Source: Streptomyces sp. NBC_00335
Lineage (GTDB): Bacteria > Actinomycetota > Actinomycetes > Streptomycetales > Streptomycetaceae
Assembly: GCF_036127095.1 (NCBI RefSeq)
Contig: NZ_CP108006.1
Location: 4,765,501-4,829,500 of the forward strand
Direction: 5' to 3'
Length of the DNA: 64,000 nt
Of this stretch, positions 50,595-60,087 are shown piece after piece. The notes under the pieces are model-generated. The model did no database searches, was not told the origin of the DNA, and saw only the letters and a program-made list of their open reading frames with translations. Each line of letters begins with the position of its first letter. Position 1 is the stretch's first letter. The position numbers were made by a program, and so were the translations under genes.

Positions 50595-52187
50595 CTAGGG
50601 GTTGACGATGACCTCGTCGAGGCGGCTCGTGGCGTTCAGGTGCTTGGTGTCGGAGTCCCTGTACTGGGCGGACCAGGTGCCCGTCCGGTCGGCCGCGAGG
50701 ACGCGCCGGAAGGTGCCGTCGGCAGCGGTGGTGGCCTGGCCCATGTAGGTGGAGGCCGAGCTGCCGGCCGGGCGGAAGTAGAGGTACACGGTCTGGCCGC
50801 CGTACGTCTTCCAGGTCGGGGACTTGTGCGTCAGCGTCCCGGTGATGGTCAGCGGCTTGCCGCGCTTGGCGGGCTCCGGATTGACGTTGAAGGCGGAGAA
50901 GGCGGTCTCGGTCCTGGTCAGCCGGATGGGAGTGCTGACCGCGGCGACGCCGTCAGGGGTGGCCGCGTAGCTCAGCCGCCAGTAGCCGTCCGCGGCGCCG
51001 GGTGCGATGGCCTGGAAGGCCCTGTCGAACTTCCAGTCGAAGGTCCGTCGCGTCGTCCAGCCGGTGCGGCCGTCGGTGGAGTACTGGATGTCCACCTTGG
51101 CGCCGAGGTCCGTCTGGACGGGGGTGTGGTTCAGCGTTCCGTTGACCGTCACCCGGTTCAGGGAGTCGAGGCGGGCCGTGAACCCGGAGAAGGAGGTGGG
51201 GTACTGGATGTCGACCTGCGTGGCGGCCTTCACGTACTGGAGCCAGGGGTACTGGTTCTCGTACATCCAGGTGGTGTCCACCACGCTGCCGTAGCCCTGC
51301 AGGGTGCGCTCGAAGCGGCCGTCCGCTCCCACGGTGGCACTGCCCGGTTGCAGCGGAGTGCCTAGGGGCACCGGCTTGATGGTGCCGTCCGAGGTGGCGC
51401 GGACGGCCCTACCGGTGATCTTGATGGGCTGCCCGTAGGGCACCGTCAGATGCCGGGAGTTGGCATCGAGGACGATCGCCGCCTTCTGCTTGACGACGGT
51501 GGGGGCAACATGGATCTGCTCGGCGTCCATCTCCGCCGTGGCGGCCACGGCGAGGTAGACGTGGGCCGACGGTTCCACGCCCGTGTAGGTGTAGGGGACG
51601 GACAGGTGGCCGTTCGCGTCCGTCGTCGCCTGCGTGGAGCTGCTGCGGCCGGTGACGGCCACCTTGGTGTTCTTGAGCGGCGCGGTCGCCCCCGTGCGGG
51701 GATCGAAGACCGTCACGTCCGCGGAGAAGGTGGTCTTGAGGCTCTCCAGCGACACCGGGTCCGTGGCGGTGCCCTTGCCGCCGGTGAACTCGGACCGCAG
51801 CCGGTAATCGAAATCGAAATCACCGCACTGGACGACCTCACCGCCGTCCACCTGCACATCGATCGCGTAGACGCCGAGTTTGGCGAGCTTGAGCGGTTCC
51901 GAGTACATGTCGAACATGTAGTCGGGCTCCTCGCTGGTGGCTCCGTACCAGTCCGTCCGCGGGAACGTGTCCACGCTGGCGAGGCGCTGTCCGGTCTCCC
52001 TGTCCCGGATGTGGACGACGATGTCCGGCACGCGCCAGGCGCCCGTCACCTTGACCTCTCCGGTCCGGCTGGCACTGATGCCGCCCTGGCATTCCTCGGG
52101 AACCCATGCGTGTGCCACCCCCGGCGCCACGAGCCCTCCGAGTGCCGCTGCGGTGACCACCACGGCAGCTGTCAGCCGATGACGCAT
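50595..52187 (-). CDS. Exported multi-domain beta-rich protein, paralogue C
   Basis: Secreted protein of 530 aa of the same family as A, B and D. The signal peptide ends in Ala-His-Ala. Two N-terminal Cys ('EECQGG', 'VQCGDFDFDYRLRS') occupy the same positions as in A and B. Shared blocks are 'LGVYAID', 'VSLESLKTTFSADVTVFDP', 'VDIQYSTDGRTGWTTRRTF', 'GAADGYWRLSYAA' and the C-terminal 'KHLNATSRLDEVIVNP'. It is less similar to A/B than they are to each other. GGGGGAATTC precedes the ATG at 52187. It is separated from A/B by afsK, ppi, marR, the MFS gene and a membrane-protein gene. Confidence 0.85.
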   Translation of the reverse strand: MRHRLTAAVVVTAAALGGLVAPGVAHAWVPEECQGGISASRTGEVKVTGAWRVPDIVVHIRDRETGQRLASVDTFPRTDWYGATSEEPDYMFDMYSEPLKLAKLGVYAIDVQVDGGEVVQCGDFDFDYRLRSEFTGGKGTATDPVSLESLKTTFSADVTVFDPRTGATAPLKNTKVAVTGRSSSTQATTDANGHLSVPYTYTGVEPSAHVYLAVAATAEMDAEQIHVAPTVVKQKAAIVLDANSRHLTVPYGQPIKITGRAVRATSDGTIKPVPLGTPLQPGSATVGADGRFERTLQGYGSVVDTTWMYENQYPWLQYVKAATQVDIQYPTSFSGFTARLDSLNRVTVNGTLNHTPVQTDLGAKVDIQYSTDGRTGWTTRRTFDWKFDRAFQAIAPGAADGYWRLSYAATPDGVAAVSTPIRLTRTETAFSAFNVNPEPAKRGKPLTITGTLTHKSPTWKTYGGQTVYLYFRPAGSSASTYMGQATTAADGTFRRVLAADRTGTWSAQYRDSDTKHLNATSRLDEVIVNP

Positions 52188-52365
52188 GAATTCCCCCTGG
52201 GACGTGCCGAGTACGTGACATCTCTAGGACTTCTCGGCGGGTGAAAGGTTGCACGGCTCGGGGCGATCGCTTCCCCGTGGCCGGCCTACGGGATGACGAC
52301 GACCGCGTCCACCCGAATCCCGCCCTGGTAGCGTGCCGCCGGAGTTGCCACGGGGAGGAGCGGCC

Positions 52366-52983
52366 ATGGTGGTCACAGGACGGCGGGTCAGGCTCACAGC
52401 GGTATTGGTGGGCGTCGTGCTCGCGTTGACGGGGTTCTCGTCGACGAGCAGCAGCGGCAAGAGCAAGAGCAGCGGGGGCGGGTGCTCCAGCTCCAAGAGC
52501 AAGTCGAAGACGAAGACGAAGAGTTACGGCAGCGGCAGCACGGGCGGCAGTGGGAGCGGCAGTGGCTCCACGGCCACTGCCACGCCCACCCCGTCCCGGC
52601 CGCTCGCGCACGCCGAGGTCGTCACCTGCGCCGGCCCGTCCGCCGCGAAGGCGACCGTCAAGGTCACCTCCGACGCGTCGGCCGCGCACACCTTCCGCGT
52701 TCCGCTGGTCTTCGAAGGCGCGTCCGGCCGGGTCGACTCGGGTTCCGTGGACCTTGCGCTCAAGGCGGGCGAGAGCCGTACGGTCGACCTGACGATGACG
52801 AGCGCTGCCGAGGCGGGCGAGGTGCGGCGCTGCACGCTGGGCACGATCCAGACCCTCTCGACCGCCTCGCCCACCCCGACGTCGACCGCCACCTCCGGAA
52901 GCTCGGGGTCCACCACCAGCGGCAGCACGGGCGGCAAGACCACGAGCAAGCCGAAGCCCAGGTCCACGAGGAAGACCCGCTGA
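52366..52983 (+). CDS. Exported Ser/Lys/Gly-rich protein with a small beta domain
   Basis: Protein of 205 aa. GGGGAGGAG precedes the ATG at 52366. A hydrophobic signal segment (~10-25) is followed by a Ser/Lys/Gly low-complexity stretch (~26-72), a folded part of ~75 residues ('AEVVTCAGPSAAKATVKVTS', 'VDLALKAGESRTVDLTMTSA') with two Cys, and a second Ser/Thr/Gly/Lys-rich tail. The folded part looks like a small Ig-like/beta-sandwich. It stands between exported paralogues C and D and is convergent with D. Possibly a cell-surface protein; function unknown. Confidence 0.75.
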   Translation: MVVTGRRVRLTAVLVGVVLALTGFSSTSSSGKSKSSGGGCSSSKSKSKTKTKSYGSGSTGGSGSGSGSTATATPTPSRPLAHAEVVTCAGPSAAKATVKVTSDASAAHTFRVPLVFEGASGRVDSGSVDLALKAGESRTVDLTMTSAAEAGEVRRCTLGTIQTLSTASPTPTSTATSGSSGSTTSGSTGGKTTSKPKPRSTRKTR

Positions 52984-53000
52984 CCCGCTGACCCGCAGGG

Positions 53001-53026
53001 CCGTAGGGCCCGTACGGGCCCTACGG
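53001..53026. terminator. Perfect 26-bp palindrome, bidirectional terminator
   Basis: A perfectly self-complementary 26-base segment centred on CGTACG begins with CCGTAGGGCC and ends with GGCCCTACGG. It lies between the 3' ends of the Ser-rich gene and paralogue D. TACGGGTT repeats follow. Confidence 0.8.
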
Positions 53027-53036
53027 GTTTACGGGT

Positions 53037-54677
53037 TTACGGGTTGACGATGACGTCGTCCACGCGGCTCGTGGCGGCGAAGTGCCGGGGGTCCGTGTTG
53101 ACGTAGCGGGCAGACCAGGAGCCGGTCCGGGTGGCGGTGAAGCTCTTGTCGAAGGTGCCGTCGGCGGCGGTCGTGGACCAGCCCATTTCGGTCCAGACGG
53201 TGCTTCCGGTGGGCCGGAAGTAGTAGCGGACGGTCTGGCCGCCGAAGGGGTTCCAGGTGGGGTTGGCGTGGTTGAGCTTGCCGGTGATGGTGAGGGGCTT
53301 GCCCTTCTTGGCGGGCTCGGGGTTGACGTTGAACTCGGGTATGGCCGTCATGGTGCGCTCGATCCGGACGGCGGGTGTCACGGCGCCGTGGATGGCGGAG
53401 GTCCCGGCGTACCGGAGCCGCACGTAGCCGGCGCCCGGATAGGGCAGGCTCTGAGTGATCTGGTAGCTGGGGTTCGTGCCGGGCTTGGTGGCGACGTTGA
53501 AGGCCTTGCGGCTGGTCCAGCCGGTCTTGCCGTCCGCCGAATACTCGACGTCGACCTTGAGCGAGGTGGTCCCCGCCGGCATCTCGCCGCGCCAGAACGG
53601 GCTCGACACGTGGACGGTCTTGTCCGGCCGGACCTCGGCCGCGAAGCTGTGGAAGAACGCTCCGGCCGTGGCGTCCACCTTCACCGTCGTCTTGGAGGAG
53701 AACCAGACCGAGTGGGGCCAGACGTTCAAGACGCCGTCCGAGCGGAACTGGTTGCTGAAGTTGAACCGGCCCGCGGCATCCGTGAGTCCGCTGGCCGCGT
53801 ACGCCAGGCCGATCGGCATCTTGACGGGCAGGGGCTTCCGCTTGCCGTCGGCGGACTTCCAGGTGGCGGTGCCGCTGACCCGTCCGAGTGTGCCGTAGGC
53901 GCCGGTCAGGGTGGGGGAGTCCAGCGCCATGTCGGTTTCCACGGGCGCCACCGGGACCGTTACACCCTCGTTGTCCCCGCGGCCGTTCAGCTGGGTCGCG
54001 AGTTGGAACTTCATCTGGCTCTCGATCGGGGCCTGGATGAAGTCGGTGTGGGTGATCCGGAACTTCTCCTCGAAGTGCCCCTTGGCGTCGGCGGTCCGCG
54101 CGATGGTTTCGGAGCCCCTCTTGGCCGTGAAGGCGCCGCCCGCGTACGGCTTGGACGAGCCGTCGGCGGGGTTGTAGACCACGAGGTCACCGGAGAGAAC
54201 CGTGTCGAGGTTCTCCACCGAGACCGCGCTCGACTTCAGGTTCGAGATGACCGGACGCACCTGGTAGTTCAGGTCTCCGCTGTCCTCGTGGACGACGGTC
54301 TCGCCCTCGGAGCCGGTGTACTCCAGGTCGATGGTGTACACCCCGAGCTCGGGCAGCTTCACCGGCTCGCTCTCGAAGTTCGACGGCGGCGGGGGCTCGC
54401 TCCCGCACCACTCCCCCAACGAGCAGGGGGCGTCCGGCAGGCGCGTGAAGCTGGTGAGCGTGGCGAGCCGGGTGGGCGAACCCTTCTTGCGCACGTGCGC
54501 CTTGAGGCCCCGGGGCACCTGCGGGTCCCAGTCCTGGGTGTAGACCCTGACCCGCTCGTCCCACGAGCCGGCGGAGATGTCCGGGTAGGTGTCGTAGGCC
54601 TCCGCGACCGTGGGCACCGCCCAGACGGCGCCCACGGCCATCGCCGCGGTGAGTACTGCACTGACTCGCTTCTTCAT
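53037..54677 (-). CDS. Exported multi-domain beta-rich protein, paralogue D
   Basis: Secreted protein of 546 aa, the longest and most divergent of the four. ATG 54677 follows GCTGGGGGACAC; the larger open frame upstream (to 55439) overlaps the hydratase gene and is not coding. The signal peptide ends in Ala-Glu-Ala (~26). Shared family blocks are 'LGVYTIDLEYTG', 'GDLNYQVRPVISN', 'VDVEYSADGKTGWTSRKAFN' and the C-terminal module 'WSARYVNTDPRHFAATSR...VNP'. It lacks the N-terminal Cys pair in the same form and has its own ('APCSLGEWCGSE'). The function is unknown. Confidence 0.85.
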   Translation of the reverse strand: MKKRVSAVLTAAMAVGAVWAVPTVAEAYDTYPDISAGSWDERVRVYTQDWDPQVPRGLKAHVRKKGSPTRLATLTSFTRLPDAPCSLGEWCGSEPPPPSNFESEPVKLPELGVYTIDLEYTGSEGETVVHEDSGDLNYQVRPVISNLKSSAVSVENLDTVLSGDLVVYNPADGSSKPYAGGAFTAKRGSETIARTADAKGHFEEKFRITHTDFIQAPIESQMKFQLATQLNGRGDNEGVTVPVAPVETDMALDSPTLTGAYGTLGRVSGTATWKSADGKRKPLPVKMPIGLAYAASGLTDAAGRFNFSNQFRSDGVLNVWPHSVWFSSKTTVKVDATAGAFFHSFAAEVRPDKTVHVSSPFWRGEMPAGTTSLKVDVEYSADGKTGWTSRKAFNVATKPGTNPSYQITQSLPYPGAGYVRLRYAGTSAIHGAVTPAVRIERTMTAIPEFNVNPEPAKKGKPLTITGKLNHANPTWNPFGGQTVRYYFRPTGSTVWTEMGWSTTAADGTFDKSFTATRTGSWSARYVNTDPRHFAATSRVDDVIVNP

Positions 54678-54772
54678 GTGTCCCCCAGCAATCCTTCGTT
54701 CTGACCGCCTAGGAGACCGCGCACCCTGCCCGATGGTTGTACGGGGGAACCGGCCGGGTTTCCCGCGCGCCG

Positions 54773-55570
54773 TCACCGCACTCGCGGCTCCGGCCCCGCC
54801 CCGCGCCGCCCCGCGAACAGCTCCGCCTGCCGCTCGGGCGGCAGGTTCCCCAGCGCGATCAGCCCCGGAGCCTGCGCCAGTGCCTGCTGGAGGGTGGCCT
54901 GCTTGGCCGCCCACAGGGACCGTACGGTGCCCTGCACGGCCTCCGTCGGGAAGCCGGCCAGCGTCTCGGCCGCCCGCAGCGCCGCCGGGAGCAGCTCCTC
55001 GGGCTCGGCGAGCTCCGAGACCAGGCCGATCTCGTACGCCCGCCGCGCGGAGAGCCGTTCCGCCGTGCCCATCAGGGACATCCGGGCGGCCTCGCCGAAG
55101 GGCATGCGCTGCGCCATGTAGATCGCCTCGTAGGCGCTGACCATTCCGTAGCTGGTGTGCGGGTCGAAGTAGGTGGCGGAGGTGGAGGAGATGATGAACT
55201 CCGATTCGCCCAGCAGGTAGAACGCCCCGCCGCAGGCCATGCCGTTGACGGCGGCGACCACCGGCTTCCACAGGTCGTTCGCCTTCGGCCCGATGGCGAC
55301 GAGCGGGTCGTCCACCGAGTACGGCGAGGAAGGCTGCGGCACCTCCACGCCGCGGTCGATGCCCGTGCAGAAGGCGGCCTGCCCGGCGCCCGTCAGCACG
55401 ATCGCCCGTACCTCGTCCTCGTAACGCAACTCCCGCCATACCCGCGCTAGTTCGGCCGCCGTCGGCAGGTCGATCGCGTTATGCTTGCGCTCCCGGTCCA
55501 GGGTGACGACCGCGATCCCGGTGGCCTTGTCCCGCTCCACCCGCAGTCCGGGGGCCCGGTCGGCCGTCAT
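54773..55570 (-). CDS. Enoyl-CoA hydratase/isomerase
   Basis: Crotonase-fold protein of 265 aa, third gene of the thiolase / OB-fold / hydratase operon. ATG 55570 overlaps the OB-fold stop (ATGA). Conserved 'VVTLDRERKHNAIDL', the oxyanion-hole segments 'AAFCTGIDRGVEVP' and 'NGMACGGAFYLLGESEFIIS', and 'TSYGMVSAYEAIYMAQRMPF' are present. Classical hydratase Glu residues are not both evident, so it may be an isomerase or hydrolase of the superfamily. Coupling to a Ltp-type thiolase suggests a role in side-chain or ring cleavage. Confidence 0.9.
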   Translation of the reverse strand: MTADRAPGLRVERDKATGIAVVTLDRERKHNAIDLPTAAELARVWRELRYEDEVRAIVLTGAGQAAFCTGIDRGVEVPQPSSPYSVDDPLVAIGPKANDLWKPVVAAVNGMACGGAFYLLGESEFIISSTSATYFDPHTSYGMVSAYEAIYMAQRMPFGEAARMSLMGTAERLSARRAYEIGLVSELAEPEELLPAALRAAETLAGFPTEAVQGTVRSLWAAKQATLQQALAQAPGLIALGNLPPERQAELFAGRRGAGPEPRVR

Positions 55571-56046
55571 GACTTCTCCAGCACCCAGCGCGGCACCGCC
55601 GTCCCGCCCATCTCGGTGAAGACCACCTGGACCCGCGCGCCGATGCGCAGCCGCGCCGGATCCATCGAGTCCAGCGGGGCGTCGGCGGAGGTGACGAGGT
55701 TGCCGACGAGGCGGATCTGCGGGGCGTCGGCCAGCTCCACGAGGATCACGTTGTACGGGGCCTGCGCGGCGTACGCGGGCAGCAGCGGCGGGTGCGGCTG
55801 GACGTACGACCAGATCCGGCCGCGCCCGCTCATCAGGCGCCATTCGGAGTCGAAGGACCGGCAGTGCGGGCAGCAGGGGCGGGGAGGGAAGCGCAGCTTC
55901 CCGCAGGTGGGCGCCGCGCAGGCCTGGACGCGGAGTTCGCCCTGGGCGGCGTACTCCCAGAAGGGGGCGCCGTCCCCGTCGGGGACGGGGAGGAGGAGCT
56001 CGTCGGGAGCGGTGTCGGTGGTGGCGGTGGTGGTCTGCATCGTCAT
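55567..56046 (-). CDS. Zn-ribbon/OB-fold (DUF35) protein
   Basis: Protein of 159 aa. The zinc ribbon has four Cys ('QACAAPTCGKLRFPPRPCCP', ~residues 42-62), followed by an OB-fold ('GRIWSYVQPHPPLLPAYAAQ', 'ARVQVVFTEMGGTAVPRW'). It lies between the thiolase-fold gene (15-bp gap) and the hydratase gene (4-bp overlap), the usual place for the CoA-binding partner of an Ltp protein. The start at ATG 56046 has GAGGAATCC; ATG 56040 is also possible. The N-terminal Thr-rich stretch is likely disordered. Confidence 0.9.
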   Translation of the reverse strand: MTMQTTTATTDTAPDELLLPVPDGDGAPFWEYAAQGELRVQACAAPTCGKLRFPPRPCCPHCRSFDSEWRLMSGRGRIWSYVQPHPPLLPAYAAQAPYNVILVELADAPQIRLVGNLVTSADAPLDSMDPARLRIGARVQVVFTEMGGTAVPRWVLEKS

Positions 56047-56061
56047 GGATTCCTCGGCTCC

Positions 56062-57213
56062 TCAGGCGCGCAGCAGGATGGCGGACGTCGGGACACCCTC
56101 GCCCGCGGTCACCAGACAGGTCGCGGCGTCGGGCACCTGGGCGGTGGAGATGCCGCGGAGCTGCTTGACGCCCTCGTTGATCAGGTTGAAGCCGTGCACG
56201 TAGGCCTCGCTGAGGCCGCCGCCGCCGGTGTTGATGGGGAGCCTGCCGCCGATCTCCAGGGCGCCGCCCTCGGTGAAGGAGGCGCCTTCGCCGCGTCCGC
56301 AGAAGCCGTAGCCCTCCAGGGAGAGCGGGATCAGGGGGGTGAAGGCGTCGTAGATCTGGGCGACGTCCACGTCCTGGGGGCCGAAGTCGGCCTGCTTCCA
56401 AAGGTGTCGGGCGGCGGTCCAGGCGGGGCCGGACAGCGGGTCGTCGTTCCAGTAGTTGACCATGCCGTGGTGCTGGGAGGGCAGGCCCTGGGCGACGGAG
56501 TGGACGTAGACGGGCTTCTGCCGGCAGTCGCGGGCGCGCTCGGCGCTCACGATGACGCAGGCCAGCGCGCCGTCGGTCTCCAGGCAGTTGTCGAAGAGGC
56601 AGAGCGGGTCGCTGATCATGCGGGCGGTCATGTACATCTCGCGGGTCAGCGGGCGCTCGTACATCATCGCGGCCGGGTTCTCGTTGGCCCGGTTGCGGCA
56701 GGCCATCGCGACGTTGAAGAGGTGGTCGCGGGTGGCCCCGTACTCGTGCATGTAGCGGCGGGCCAGCATGCCGATCTCGTCGGCGGGGCGCAGCAGGCCG
56801 AAGGGGCGCGTCCACTGGCCGGGGGTGGGGAGCTGGACGGCCGTGTTCTTCCACGGCCGGGGCCCCGAGCCGCGCTTGCGGGAGCGCCAGGCCACGCCGA
56901 CGCTCGCCTGGCCGGTGGCGACGGCGGCGGCCAGGTGGCCGACGGTGGCGCAGGAGCCGCCGCCGCCGTAGCCGATCTTGGAGAAGAAGGTGACGTCGCC
57001 GGCGCCGATGGCTTTGGCGACCTCCACCTCGTCGGTCTCCTCCATCGTGTAGGAGGAGAAGGCGTCGACCTCGGACGGGTCTATGCCCGCGTCCTCGAGC
57101 GCCGCGAGAATGGCCCGGCAGGCCAGTTCCTTTTCGGACTGCGGCAGTTGTTTGGCAAAGGCGGTCTGCCCGATGCCGACTATCGCCGTAGCGTCCTTGA
57201 GCGTTGCCGCCAT
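56062..57213 (-). CDS. Thiolase-fold lipid-transfer protein (acetyl-CoA acetyltransferase-like)
   Basis: Protein of 383 aa. ATG 57213 follows GGAGGTGGCG; GTG 57219 is the alternative. The N-terminal thiolase half ('AIVGIGQTAFAKQLPQSEKE', 'SKIGYGGGGSCATVGHLAAA') and the C-terminal half ('VDVAQIYDAFTPLIPLSLEG', 'NTGGGGLSEAYVHGFN') are intact. The usual nucleophilic Cys is not in the standard context, as in Ltp/SCP-x proteins. It is 20-25% similar by eye to the Ltp2-like gene at 35506. It is the first gene of a three-gene operon and shares the operator at 57265-57279 with the divergent ligase. Confidence 0.9.
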   Translation of the reverse strand: MAATLKDATAIVGIGQTAFAKQLPQSEKELACRAILAALEDAGIDPSEVDAFSSYTMEETDEVEVAKAIGAGDVTFFSKIGYGGGGSCATVGHLAAAVATGQASVGVAWRSRKRGSGPRPWKNTAVQLPTPGQWTRPFGLLRPADEIGMLARRYMHEYGATRDHLFNVAMACRNRANENPAAMMYERPLTREMYMTARMISDPLCLFDNCLETDGALACVIVSAERARDCRQKPVYVHSVAQGLPSQHHGMVNYWNDDPLSGPAWTAARHLWKQADFGPQDVDVAQIYDAFTPLIPLSLEGYGFCGRGEGASFTEGGALEIGGRLPINTGGGGLSEAYVHGFNLINEGVKQLRGISTAQVPDAATCLVTAGEGVPTSAILLRA

Positions 57214-57264
57214 CGCCACCTCCGGGGTGCACCAGTACTGACAGCCGCGAAGGCTACAGCTAAT

Positions 57265-57279
57265 CTGACGGATAGTCAG
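57265..57279. promoter_or_regulatory. Regulon operator, exact copy (thiolase operon / ligase)
   Basis: CTGAC GGATA GTCAG, identical to the site at 9183-9197. It lies 52 bp before the thiolase start and 27 bp before the ligase start, so one repressor dimer can control both directions. Confidence 0.85.
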
Positions 57280-57305
57280 CTACTGGGATCGCGGGAGGGC
57301 GGACG

Positions 57306-59123
<1,818 letters not shown>

Positions 59124-59125
59124 CG

Positions 59126-59160
59126 CCCGTTCCCGACGCGACGGCGCCGTCGGGAACGGG
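59126..59160. terminator. Bidirectional hairpin terminator
   Basis: CCCGTTCCCGACG (59126-59138) pairs perfectly with CGTCGGGAACGGG (59148-59160). It lies between the convergent ligase and metallo-hydrolase genes. Confidence 0.9.
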
Positions 59161-59164
59161 CCGG

Positions 59165-59926
59165 TCAGGGCGTCTCCCCGGCACGGAGGGCGATCCGGCC
59201 GGCCGCTTCGCGCCGGGACAGGCGGTCGGATTCCCGGTCGGCCCAGCGCCGGACCCGGTCGGGTTCCAGCGGGGCGCCGTGGCCGACGTGGAGTCGGGCG
59301 GGGTTCAGGGCGAGCATCTCGCGGAGGCTGATGAGGTTGCGCCGCGGGTCGTCGTGGAACGGCGGATTGGCCGGTCTGCCCGGGATGAGGCCCATGAAGG
59401 AGTTGGCCACCAGGTCGCCGGCGACGAGGTCCCCGTCGTCGGTGAGCACGGAGATCGATCCGGCGGTGTGGCCGGGGGTGGGCATGATGCGGGCCGCGAT
59501 CCCGAAGTCGTCGAGGGATGTCTCCCCGCGGATCAGGACATCGGGGTCGAAGGGTTCGGCCTGGGCGTGCAGCTCCTTGCTCCGGTCCATGGCGCGGCCC
59601 ATCGGGCCGGTGGGCAGGTACGGTTCGCGGACCCGGCCGCTGCGGTACGGCCCGAGGTCGGCGATGTGGCCGGCGACGGGCGCGCCGGTGAGACGGTGCA
59701 GTTCGGCGGCCGAGCCGAAGTGGTCGATGTGCCCGTGGGTGAGGACGATCAGCGAGACCTCGCGGGGGTCCACTCCGTGCTCGGTGATCCGGTCGTAGAT
59801 CTTCCGGCCGCTGCCGGGTGTGCCGGCGTCGACGATCACGGGCCTTCGGCCCAGGAGCAGGTAGGCGTTGATCGCCGTTCGGCCCATGACGGGGATGGGG
59901 ATGACCTTCGTACGGGTACGGGACAT
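59165..59926 (-). CDS. MBL-fold metallo-hydrolase
   Basis: Protein of 253 aa with the metallo-beta-lactamase fold. The metal-binding motif HxHxDH is 'LTHGHIDHFGSAAE' (~residue 73), with a later His in 'MPTPGHTAGSISVL' and Asp/His in 'VAGDLVANSF' and 'VGHGAPLEPD'. The start at ATG 59926 has CGGAGGACCC. The closest kin are glyoxalase-II-like and quorum-quenching-type hydrolases, but the substrate cannot be assigned. It is downstream of a GlxA-type regulator on the same strand (161-bp gap), which may control it. Confidence 0.9.
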   Translation of the reverse strand: MSRTRTKVIPIPVMGRTAINAYLLLGRRPVIVDAGTPGSGRKIYDRITEHGVDPREVSLIVLTHGHIDHFGSAAELHRLTGAPVAGHIADLGPYRSGRVREPYLPTGPMGRAMDRSKELHAQAEPFDPDVLIRGETSLDDFGIAARIMPTPGHTAGSISVLTDDGDLVAGDLVANSFMGLIPGRPANPPFHDDPRRNLISLREMLALNPARLHVGHGAPLEPDRVRRWADRESDRLSRREAAGRIALRAGETP

Positions 59927-60087
59927 GGGTCCTCCGTGAGGTGGCGGGCTGAGGGGCTGACGGCTGACGGGCCGGCTGCCCGACGGCTGTCGCCGTCCGT
60001 GCGGGCACGCCGGGGATCCGCCGGGCGGCCGGCGGATGGTGCGGGCGCTGAGCTTGTGGGTCGGAGACGGCCTGGGGTCGACGGGCT

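Noticed and set aside
53037..55439. 800-residue frame joining paralogue D with sequence to 55439
   Set aside because: The upstream part is antisense-frame noise over the hydratase gene; the clear signal peptide and ribosome binding site are at 54677.
54773..57232. 819-residue frame suggesting a thiolase/OB-fold/hydratase fusion
   Set aside because: Only its last 265 codons are the hydratase. The upstream portion is the wrong frame of the OB-fold and thiolase genes, which have their own starts and stops.
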